A DNA stretch of 64,000 nucleotides from Actinostola sp. cb2023 (Eukaryota > Cnidaria > Anthozoa > Actiniaria > Actinostolidae). How positions within the stretch are numbered: the first letter of the stretch is position 1; the number at the start of each line of letters is the position of its first letter. Under the pieces are notes generated by a model. That model was not told the origin of the DNA and ran no database searches. It worked only from the letters and a program-made list of their open reading frames with translations. This document shows, piece by piece, positions 11,701 through 25,200 of this stretch. The stretch lies in NCBI GenBank assembly GCA_033675265.1, contig JAUJYZ010000313.1, positions 18,771 to 82,770 on the forward strand. The letters run 5' to 3'. The position numbers were made by a program, and so were the translations under genes.

Positions 11701-12120
11701 ATTTACACTGTCTAGCCTGGTATACAGCCATCATGTGCCCAGTAATTCTGCCTGCTTTGACACCAAGCGTGAGGTGACTGTATTTCTAAAGCTGTATCAT
11801 CTATCAATAAACTAAATACATGTGGACTGGTGTAAAGCAAAACAGATTTCTGTGGCACTCTTGTCCTTTGACGATTCTTTCTAACCAATGCCTAGCAGCT
11901 GCCTGTGATTCTTGTTAAAAGTGTGTATATCTTCTGCTATAGTTAGGATTGTATCTACACAAATCAAAACAGAACAACAATGATGTAGGTATTTAACTCC
12001 TCCAAACTCTAAACTGACATTCTGAGTACAAATTCTATGCTCAAAAACTGAAACTGGCTAACACAATCTAACAAGTAACATAACACGACAGTCAACAGTT
12101 TTAAATCAAGAAGGAAGAAC

Positions 12121-15100
12121 TTACTTTAGAGATTTGCTTGACGAGTCTGATCGTTCTAATCCTTTCTTGTTTTCTGCTTGTTTCTGTTCAAATTCTTGCT
12201 TTTCTTTCTCAAATTTCTTTCGTTTTTCCTCCAGCTCTTTGAGTTGTAGATCCAGTTGCTTTCTCATTTGTTCATGCTTTCTGCCCAACTAAAGATGTAA
12301 GTACTACAAGTTACAATAGAGTACTTCTAAAATATGGAAAGCTATTGATAGAGTACAAACACTAAAACCATGAAACAACTTAGAAACTAAGTAATACTAA
12401 ATAGTACAAAATCCTTTGTTTTCCATTGTTTAATTAGTGCTATTTTGTACTATTTAGTTAGTATTATTTCATGGATAGAGTGATTCCAATAAACCTGGGC
12501 ACTACTAATTAGCTGTCAGTGTTTATTAGATGCAAAGGAACAAAAGAAAACAAAAGAGTGTGTGTCTAATAGTGTGTAATGGTGTAGTTAGTAATGCCCA
12601 GGTTTATTGGAATCACTCTATACATGTGTAGTATTGCATGTACTCTAATAATCTTCTTGGACAAACAAAGCTATGGAGGGATGGAGAGAGAGATCAAGTA
12701 TGACAAGTAAAATGTGTTCCTCAACAATATTTTTCCAGTTTATTGTTTCATGGCAAAGAAACATTTACATTTATTTATTTGAATAACGAATAAAGAACAA
12801 TGAACTGGAAAATATTTGCTTAGTTAAAACATAACTACAATATGTACATTGAAATAGTGAAGGTGACCATAATGTGATGTAAACCATTGAAAAAATGGTT
12901 GGCAAATATGTGTAGAGTTTGGCATTGCCATTCACATTCTACATATCTCTTTTTCAAAAGCTGCTTGTTATCTTTAAGTGGAAGGTATAATTTAACTCTC
13001 GCTAAGAGATCTTTGAAAGAGGTTGTCCTTCCTGTCATACACTATACATGTAGGAGGATCTGAATAGATCCTTGCAAGGTTAGGAGTTTAAGACAATTAA
13101 TGCCGCAATGTCTCGTTGACTTATTCTCAATGCGCAATCTCGATGCGAACACATTCGCATTCCAAAAGACGTTGCAATATGAACAAGCACAACAAAGCAA
13201 AAACTAGGGCTCACAATGGGAGATTTATTATAAATCTTGCAAATACAGTCCTATCCAATAAGCTTTGTATCTATGGGTTCAAAGTTCATACCAACATACG
13301 GCATTAATTGTCTTAAACTCCTAACCTTGCAAGGATCTATTCAGATCCTCCTATAGTGTCTTACAGGAAGGGCAACCTCTCTCAAATATCTTTTAGCGAG
13401 AGTTAAACTATACCTTACACTTAAAGATAACAAGCAGCTTTTGAAAACGAGAAATGTAGAATGTGAATGGCAATGCCAAACTATACACATCAGCATCATA
13501 ATAAAAATGCTTGTAAACATTATACTATTCTACATGTACAATTTATAAATTCTATATTATTATTATTAATGTGACTAACCTCTTCTTCAGAATCTTTGAG
13601 TTTCTTTTTCTTTTCTTTAACTTTGATTTCAAATACTTGTTCCATTTCCTGTTCCATTTTCTTCAGTTTCTTTTCGTGTTCTACTTTCTCCATCTCCAGC
13701 TGTTCCAGTGGACTTCTTGATAGAGACACACTGCACACAAACAACACAACAATCATTACAACTGCACACAAACAACACAACAATCATTACAACTGCACAC
13801 TTGTAAACAACACAACAATCATTACAACTGCACACAAACAACACAACAATCATTACAACTGCACACAAACAACACAACAATCATTACAACTGCACACAAA
13901 CAACACAACAATCATTACAACTGCACACACAAACAACACAACAATCATTACAACTGCACACAAACAACACAACAATCATTACAACTGCACACAAACAACA
14001 CAACAATCATTACAACTGCACACACAAACAACACAACAATCATTACAACTGCACACAAACAACACAACAATCATTACAACTGCACACAAACAACACAACA
14101 ATCATACAACTACAAACAAACAACAATCATTACAACACAAACAACACAACAATCATTACAACTGCACACAAACAACACAACAATCATTACAACTGCACAC
14201 AAAACACAACAATCATTACAACTGCACACAAACAACACAACAATCATTACAACTGCACACAAACAACACAACAATCATTACAACTGCACACAAACAACAC
14301 AACATCATTACAACTGCACACAAACAACACAACAATCATTACAACTGCACACAAACAACACAACAATCATTACAACTGCACACAAACAACACAACAATCA
14401 TTACAACTGCACACACAACAACACAACAATCATTACAACTAGTGCACACAAACAACACAACAATCATTACAACTGCACACAAACAACACAACAATCATTA
14501 CAACTGCACACAAACAACACAACAATCATTACAACTGCACACAAACAACACAACAATCATTACAACTGCACACAAACAACACAACAATCATTACAACTGC
14601 ACACAAAACACAACAATCATTACAACTGCACACAAACAACACAACAATCATTACAACTGCACACACAACAACACAACAATCATTACAACTGCACACAAAC
14701 AACACAACAATCATTACAACTGCACACAAACAACACAACAATCATTACAACTGCACACAAACAACACAACAATCATTACAACTGCACAAACAACACAACA
14801 ATCATTACAACTGCACACAAGTGCACACAAACTGCACACAAACACACAACAATCATTACAACTGCACACAAACAACACAACAATCATTACAACTGCACAC
14901 AAACAACACAACAATCATTACAACTGCACACAAACAACACACAACAATCATTACAACTGCACACACAACACAACAATCATTACAACTGCACACAACAACA
15001 CAACAATCATTACAACTGCACACAAACACACAACAATCATTACAACTGCACACAGACAACACAACAATCATTACAACTGCACACAGACACCACAACAATC

Positions 15101-18100
15101 ATTACTGACAACTGCACACAAACAACACAACAATCATTACAACTGCACACAACTGCACACAAACAACACACATGCAATCATTACAACTGCACACAAACAA
15201 CACAACAATCATTACAACTGCACACAAACAACACAACAATCATTACAACTGCACACAAACAACACAACAATCATTACAACTGCACACAAACAACACACAA
15301 TCATCAATGCACAGATAACACAACAATCATTACAAACTACTGCACACAAACAACACAACAATCATTACAACTGCACAGACAACACAACAATCATTACAAC
15401 TGCACACAAACAACACAACAATCATTACAACATACTGCACACAAGAATCAAACAACAAACAACACAACAATCATTACAACTGCACACAAACAACACAAAA
15501 CAATCATTACAACTGCACACAAACAACACAACAATCATTACAACTGCACACAAACAACACAACAATCATTACAACTGCACACAAACAACACAACAATCAT
15601 TACAACTGCACACAAACAACACAACAATCATTACAACTGCACAGACAACTGCACACAAACACTGCACACAACAATCATTACAACTGCACACAAACAACAC
15701 AACACATTACAACTGCACACAAACAACACAACAATCATTACAACTGCACACAAACAACACAACAATCATTACAACTGCACACAAACAACACAACAATCAT
15801 TACATGCACACAACTGCAACTGCACACAAACAACACAACAATCATTACAACTGCACACAAACAACACAACAATCATTACAACTGCACACAAAAACAACAC
15901 AACAATCATTACAACTGCACACAAACACCACAACAATCATTACAACTGCACACAAACAACACAACATCATTACCATTATTAGCCACTCAGCTACCAACAT
16001 GGAGATAATATATCCAATAATTATTGTTTTATTATTGAGACAGCATACATGTACACATGTATGAAAGTGATTCAAAGGTCACACTTTTTGTGCTACTAAA
16101 CAAACACTCTTCAAAGAAAGATAACTTTGTCTAGTAGTATAATGTTGTTTTAGAGTCGTTTTTGTATGAATGGGAAACCTTACATGTCACTCAAATGGAT
16201 TCCTTTCTGAACCAATCAAAAAGCATGCAGATGTACAAGTACATGTATCTCATCTAATCAAACTCTTTCAATACCGCACGTGCATGGCACGGTACCGTAA
16301 CAACTTTCCCACTGATACGAAAATGCCTCTATTAGACCTACAGTACAATTTATTTATTTATTTATTTTATTTTATTACGTTTATTTTAACAGGGACATTC
16401 AATTTAGCCAGGCTAGTTTAAATAGAGCCCTGTATAACTAACACTGTCATGAGTCATGAGTAGACTAGGGGTCAAACTGTGTCAGAGGTCTGTGTTTTCA
16501 GATAAAATGTAACAAGGTTCTTTTCCAACAACTACTTCAAAATAGGATGTTTATGAACACTAAATACTTCACAGTGTATTCTGTATTCCAAGATAAAATT
16601 AATTTTGCATTCAAAAAAAAGTTTAACAACTTATCACAAGCACTTGAACTGCGATTTGACAGTATTGACAAGACATCCTTGTTTGACCATCAATAAAGAA
16701 CTCACCTAGTTCCACTGTTTGTTGGTGATCCCAGTGACATCCCGGCAAGTTTCTCACAGCGGTAGTTCTCATAGTGCATATCATTAGTCATATCCTTCAA
16801 GTCTTGCATATGGGTTCTGAAGAAAACTTAACATTGCTTGCAAAGACGCACCAACGGTACATACATGTACATTGTATGCTGTATCCAGGCAGTGGCGGAT
16901 CCAGGGGGTGGGTCAGGGGGGTCCGGACCCCCCTGTCATACATGTACCTGAGGTTCAATTAATTGTATTATCCTAGAATCTAATTTTGCCACAAGTTTGA
17001 AGTAAATTTTGCTAACATGTACATTGTTACAGTAGTATACGTTTGGACACTCTCAATAATTCCTGAATCCGCCCCTGCCAGGGTACATACATGTACTTAA
17101 TCGAGGAAATACAGTGTAACATTTGTTCTCTTAAATACTACTTCTTACCTTATTAACATGTTCCGAAGGGCGACAAAGTCACAGTGTTCAACATTCTCCA
17201 CTAAAGAAACAAACAAAAATATGTGTTTTTTTTTATTTTAATATAAGAAAGTGAGTCTCACAATCAACTACACAATGTACATGTACTGTAACAGAGTGAA
17301 AATGATATCAATTATCTCAAGGTCCATGACTGCACCACCATATTGTTCATAGTGGCAGAGTGGAAAAACGTTTTATAGCCTCTTCTAATAAGGACACATA
17401 TAGGTTGTTAAGCTCAATATTTTGTAGACAAGCCCTTTTATGCTCAAATAACAAAATATCAAATGCCACCAAAATTTGGTGAATGGGTCTCAGAGATATA
17501 AGGCCTTGTACTTTGGGAGAGGTGACATTTTGATCAGCAGAAAAAAAACATCGTTTTCGTAAATATCTCCGAGAAGCTTTACTGTAACTTTATAATAAGA
17601 TTTTGTCACAAGTTTTGAGTAATGGTAGCACAAATGTATCAAATACAGTTTTTGATGTATCATTGCCAGTTAATGAAAACTGTATGAAAACATCAGCTTT
17701 GCAGTTTTTCCGCTATGTCGTTCATAGTTTATTGCTGTTGGTCAGTATGGAGAATTTAGAGTTTGACCAGTCACATTATTAATACATGTACCTTCTGCAA
17801 CTCCCCATGGATACACTCTAGCTCGGACACGTTTACCATTCACTTCTAGTACTGTATTACTACCAACTACTGCAAAAGGTATTCTATCCTGTGGAATACA
17901 AACAATGAAGATAAAGAGCCAATGAATGTAAATAATGTAGATCTTTGAAGGTTGAAAAGGTCTATAAAGACGAAACTAGTTCCAGAAAGATAATCAACAA
18001 AAGTGCGTAAAAGAAAATTAAAAGAGGTTTAGAACCTCAATAACCTTAATATCATGAAGCGAAGAGCCAAAACATTAATTTTGTTTGCAGCTAATTTACG

Positions 18101-19248
18101 TCACGCGTGACCAGTAATTCGAACATTTGAAATCAACATTTCAAATAACGGTTTGAACATTTCAAAGTCCAACGGAATCTCTTACAGACCACTAAATAAT
18201 TTTCTCAAAAACGTTCATAAAATTAAAATAAAATTGGATGAAAATTTGTGCCAGCTAAGCCTACATACTCTGCAATCACAACAGCCTGAGTAAACAGATA
18301 TCTGATATTTTTTTCTTATAGATATATTCGTGGAGATTTGATTTTTCTGTCTTGAATGTTCGAGACTCGAGTCTAGATTTCAAAACTTCATTTGAACGTT
18401 CTGATTTACTGGTCACGCGTGACGTAGTTTACATGTAAGTTAGTGAGGGTTACTGTCATTAGTGCTACCCTCAATATATAAAGCCAATTACGCTGAATAT
18501 AATAACAAAAAGATAATAATACCGGTAATAATGCAACATTATATAGCGCCCACTTCCAAAAGTTCAACGGCATTTTACAATAAGGTGCCAAATCAAAATT
18601 ATATCAAGGCACTCTAAGTGTTCACTCGGCGTGGTTCAGCAATGAGCCTTTGGTTTCCTCTTAGGCACAGAGCGCATGCGCCTTGGTACCCAGTTAGTGA
18701 TTTGTGGCCAAAAGAAAAAGAAAGCCCACTTTTCAACTCGGCGTTAAACATATTGTGTTCTTACCTTCATATTTATACCATCCTGTTCATTTTCTTCATC
18801 TCCTGCTAGATCAGGAAATTCATAAATCCCTATTTCATTTTCTTTGATTTCTTCTAAAATCTGTTTAGGAAGAATTGAAATATTGGATTACTGCGACAAT
18901 CATCATCATCATCCACTACTATCATATCACAAATACATGTACAAATGTACTACCTACACAGCTGTACTAGTGTCATCATCATCACCAATATCAACAACAC
19001 TACCACCACCATCATTGTCATCATCATCATCACCACCAATACCATTGCACTCAATGTCACTCCTATTTGTATAATATTACCACTTCACCAACACCACAAC
19101 ACTGCCATTATGGTCATCATAGACCGAATACAATAATGGCAGAATCGATGATGACGACTTGCATTTTTAGAGTTGGGCCTTCCACAGGAAGCCAGACTAA
19201 TAAACCTACAAAATGTTAGAATGATTCTACAAAACTGTAAAAAGTTAT

Positions 19249-19295
<47 letters not shown>

Positions 19296-22200
19296 TGTGG
19301 TTTAACTACATTATGTAGCCTCGTTTCCATGCATTTGCTAGAATTCAAACTTTACAATGATTTCATTTACATTGAAAAAAAATATATATAATTACATTTA
19401 CTAAACCTGTATTTTCCCTGAGTTTATTCAAACTACATTAATTTGTACTTTGCCATTTTTGCATAATTTCAGGTCTAAACTGTCATGTACCTAGACATAC
19501 CTGTTTTTTAAATCTTGTACATTCTTCTTGGGTCATAGTATCAGACTTAGCAATGACTGGAACTATATTGACCTATAATAGACCACGATAATATTCATGT
19601 ACATGTACATTTGTACATGTACATGTAAGGGTTATGGAGTCGTTTTCGTATGAGTGGGAAACCTACGACACAGAGTTACGGTCACAGTATGGAATCGAAG
19701 ACATTGTATTCAACCAAACACAAAATCATTGCGCAAAATCATTGCTCAACCAATCAGAATGCTTGGATATGGCACAGCAACGGTACTGTAACTACTTCCC
19801 ACTCATACGAAAACGACTCTACAATGTACACATAAGTACATACATGTCAGTATTAAATAATACGGTAAGTTGGTTCTTATATAGCGCATTTCACATTGTC
19901 TCAATGTGCTTTACAACCAATGGAGGACTTTTTCAGGCTGCATACATGTATGAAGGCGCCTACGGCAGCCGAGCAGCTTACAATCATGTGGAGTTATTTT
20001 AATACAAATTTTAGATTTTAGATTTGATATTATTAGTATTGACATTAATATGTAATTTTATTATATATATTAGGTGATATATTTTAATTATTTTATTTTA
20101 TTTTAATTTCTTTAGATAGGTGTCCCCAATTAGCATACTGTTAATGTAAAGCTAACTAATTAAGACACGGTAATAAAGTTTATTATTATTATTATTAGTA
20201 GTAGTATGTTTATAGTGTTATGCCTCTAATTTGAAGTAGGCTGTTGAACTGGGTAACAATCCCCTACTCTTACGAAGAGTTCAACAGGTTCTTTGATCTG
20301 TCCCCCATGAACAGGTTAGATTAGGGTCGGGAGACACGACCTCAGGTTTAACGTCCTTATCTGAGAAGATGTGAAGGTCTGTCTAACAATTTGAGGATGC
20401 AATTACAAAGGTAGCACCTTGTCCTCAATTATTCTTACACATGTATACATGTACATGTACATGTAGGTAATGGTTATCGCTATATACATGTACATGTAGG
20501 TAATGGTTATCGCTATATACATGTACATGTACATGTAGGTAATGGTTATCGCTATATACATGTACATGTACATGTAGGTAATGGTTATCGCTATATACAT
20601 GTACATGTAGGTAATGGTTATCGCTATATACATGTACATGTACATGTAGGTAATGGTTATCGCTATATACATGTACATGTACATGTAGGTAATGGTTATC
20701 GGTATATACATGTACATGTACATGTAGGTAATGGTTATCGCTATATACATGTACATGTACATGTAGGTAATGGTTATCGCTATATACATGTACATGTACA
20801 TGTAGGTAATGGTTATCGCTATATACATGTACATGTACATGTAGGTAATGGTTATCGCTATATACATGTACATGTACATGTAGGTAATGGTTATCGGTAT
20901 ATACATGTACATGTACATGTAGGTAATGGTTATCGCTATATACATGTACATGTAGGTAATGGTTATCGCTATATACATGTACATGTAGGTAATGGTTATC
21001 GCTATATACATGTACATGTAGGTAATGGTTATCGCTATATACATGTACATGTACATGTAGGTAATGGTTATCGCTATATACATGTACATGTACATGTAGG
21101 TAATGGTTATCGCTATATACATGTACATGTACATGTAGGTAATGGTTATCGCTATATACATGTACATGTACATGTAGGTAATGGTTATCGCTATATACAT
21201 GTACATGTACATGTAGGTAATGGTTATCGGTATATACATGTACATGTACATGTAGGTAATGGTTATCGCTATATACATGTACATGTAGGTAATGGTTATC
21301 GCTATATACATGTACATGTAGGTAATGGTTATCGGTATATACATGTACATGTACATGTAGGTAATGGTTATCGGTATATACATACATGTACATGTACATG
21401 TAGGTAATGGTTATCGCTATATACATGTACATGTACATGTAGGTAATGGTTTCGCTATATACATGTACATGTAGGTAATGGTTATCGCTATATACATGTA
21501 CATGTACATGTACATGTAGGTAATGGTTATCGGTATATACATGTACATGTACATGTAGGTAATGGTTATCGGTATATACATGTACATGTAGGTAATGGTT
21601 ATCGCTATATACATGTACATGTACCTTATTATGTAGTTTCTTCATGAACTCAATATCAAGAGGTTTTAAGCAGTGCCCGGTTGGTGCAATGAAATATAAA
21701 CAGCAATGAACTCTGTTGTCAGGAAATGGATGCCTCTGCACCTTGGATTCCTCAGACAGATATTCCTCAAACTTGTTATCGATGTACTCAATAATGGGTT
21801 TCCAACTGAAAATACATGAAAAAAGGTTAGAATACTTTTTGTTTATGCTTCAGGGTTGTCAGAGTAAGCTGGTAACTGATGCATTTTAAATTTGACTGGT
21901 TATTCTGAGAGCACTACAACAGCTACATGTATTCCTAATGCTAGAGTGCATCATGCCGTTGGAATTTTGATGCTAGTTTATGGTAATTTTTATGATTTAT
22001 CTTTAGTTACCAATCACTGTTATTGACAGCATCACCAAATCCTGGCGTATCAACCACGGTTAGTCTTAAACGTACGCTTCCTTCTTTGAGTTCAACAGTA
22101 CATGGTTTTACCTGTATACAAACAACAAATGAAAATTACATACATGTCATGTACTTAAAAATATATGCATGCCAAGAGGAATATTTTATTCCAGAAAAAA

Positions 22201-25200
22201 GCAAAGAGATTTAAAAAGTAATTCAATTAAGGGTTCTTCATCTATTTGCACCTCACACTCTATCTATTAATACTTTTATTGTTCAAGATTGTATTGCAAA
22301 CTTAGTTTTACCTCAACAGTTTTGTTCAATTTTTCTTTGATGCTTGGATATGTTGAAGGAGTGTAAAGATCAGTGAGGAATAAAGAGTTAAGAAGCGTGG
22401 ATTTACCAAGGCCGGATTCCCCTGTAAATAGCGTTAAACACACATTTATTAAATACAACTCAACTATTGCCTTGTAGACACTGTACTATTAGCCATTACA
22501 GAGGTGATGTTCACTAGGAATTGTGGGGCTGTTTTAGGGGGTGCCGATGCCGTATATTTACTATAAAACATGGGGAAATGACTGGGAAACATAACTGTTG
22601 TGAGCCAAACTCACTTACCAGTACACTGTACTTCAAACTTTGAAACATCAAAACTTCAAACTTGTCGCCATATTGAAAAAGATGTCAGATAAAACAGTTC
22701 CACAATTTCCCCACAAACATCAACTCCGATACACGACGTGTACCCTGGTTCCAGAGTCTCGAAAGCTTGGTCCACGAAGTCAAATCCAAAGGACGAGAAA
22801 TCTGCGAAGTCTGGCCTCCCCACCAGTACATGTACATGTACATGTAGACTCTGGAACCAGGGTAACTTACACAATGTAGCTATTTACAATACAATAACTT
22901 TATTTATACACAATTAAAATTAAAGCTGAAAAGCTTGTGGGGTCATGTACAAAACAATGAAAATAAAAATTTATGAACATGTAGTTATTATGGACATGAG
23001 ACTGAAGTCCAATACTCCAGTTTCGAGTTGTTTATGCACCGCTATACTCCTAGACAAAAGACACATTTGCTCAGGCTCAGCCTCAATTCAGTGTTTACAT
23101 AAATTATGCACAAATACCAACGAGAACACGAAAAGTGTTGACATTCAACAATAGAAACCATTTTTAATTGCACAGGTTATTCTCTGGATTGAGGCTAAGC
23201 CTGAGCAAACGCGTCTTTTGTCAAGGAGTACAGCGGTGTCAAACCAACTCGAAACCGGAGTATTGGCTAAATTGACAGAGTTTATTGGAAGCAAAGGATT
23301 ATCATTTCTATGTGCATATAATCAAAATGTACTTTACACAGAGCTAGAGAGATTGCTACAATAGTGATGCAGTCTCACACTATTACAGACTATCCTTATT
23401 ACAGACACAGAATTATAGTCCAGAGGATGGCCGCGATATGTATACTGACAGTTGACTACATGAATAATCAACAAATTAATAATTAATGTCAAGACAGGAA
23501 CAACAGTTTTTACTTTTAAGTTTCGATGTTTCAAACATCATCTTCAGTGAGACTGAGTATTACAACTGTACAATGTTAGTTCTACATATTACATGTATAT
23601 ATATATTAACTGAAGATGACGTTTGAAATGCCAAAACATGTTTTTAAAACTGAAAACTATTGTTCTTGTCTTGAAACTAATAATTATTACTTTGCTGCTG
23701 CTTCGACCTTTCGAATCAATCAACAAAATAATTATCTTTGAGAAATAGTTGTTTCAATGTATTTCAATATACTGGTAGATGTCATGGAAAGCTATGAACT
23801 CATACAGATACTCTCACTGGTAAATAACACATGAATGACAGTGTTTGCCTATCATCTGAAGGCAGGTAATGACATTCATAAGCTTTCAGCAGCTAATTGA
23901 GAAACTGGTTGCAATGTTTATTATGATAACCAACTTGGGATCATGAAAACAAAGGACATGGGGGTCAAACTACTGAAGACAACTCAACCAAAAATATATT
24001 CATTTTCGAATGACAAAATCTTACAACTTTTGAATGACATATATGTAGCTTTCTCTGGTCAACTGGAGAATACTGTAGTAATATTGTGGGTAAGATGCAC
24101 CTAGACATAGTTCACAACACAATGATATCAATATTTCAGGCCTTAAGTATAAGTGTTCCCACATTCACACAAACAATAGTTAAAAATGCCCAAACACATC
24201 AAATAATAATCAACTCAAATAGATGCGATGATTACTGAGTTTGAGAGCTGCATCATTGACAAAAACATCTGCCCACCAAGTACCGCATGGCAAAAGAGAT
24301 GAACATATAACAAAGCAGATTAGGTTTCCCTATCAGTGTATACAGATTGGCAGGCAATATATAGTCTTACAGTCTAGTCAATATTGTAGAGCATGTTGTA
24401 TACTATTCCTGTGTACAACTATTCAATGGTTTTGTATTTTAAAATGAAATTGTCAGGGCCAATGGAGTACAAGGGCTTCAGGGGTGATGTACATGTACAT
24501 GTATTATTATTATTATTTGTAGCTTCTCCTTGAAAAACACTTGGATTTGTTTCATTTAATTTCTCTCGATTTCTATAGACTTGTGGCAAAAGCTTTTTAA
24601 AATGTCCCGAGTATTAAGCTTATATGCCTCCAATTTAATAGCTCCATGTACAATGTATATTAGTGTGTCATATATCCAGTATGTCAGATCAACCATAAGA
24701 TAACCCCCAGTGGCAATCAAATATAACTCAATCAAAACCGCTGTCTGACAAGCCTTAATCCAAGAGGAAACATCCATGATAAATGCATAACATCACGCAA
24801 TTATGTATTCATGGCTGAACGAACAAGATTATCAAATGAAGAGATTCTTTCCAAAGTAATGCTAGCATTTGTATGGTGACTCATTGATACGTTGTGTGGA
24901 AGAGGTAGATAAGATTGTAGATGGATAAAAACATGACAACGTGCCAAGACATTTGTTAGAGCATTTCCTGTAAAATCGTGGCATCGTAAAATTCTATTAA
25001 CCCCTAAAGTCTAATTAATGATTATTTTTATTAGACAAATAGGAGAGAGGATAACGAAATTTTACAGCTCGTTTTGTGGTGGAACCTTGGCTTCCGTTCC
25101 CACGATAGAAATTACTACACAAGCCAAGATGTCAATAAAACTACATGAAGTAATTTTCACTTCCGATCGAGTGACGAATAATTTGAAATTGACAAAGTGA

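Noticed and set aside
13596..16064. An 822-codon Thr/His/Asn-rich open frame on the plus strand
   Set aside because: It is translation of the 31-bp minisatellite in an intron of a gene on the other strand. It has no domain, no splice context, and the frame is open only because the unit lacks stops.
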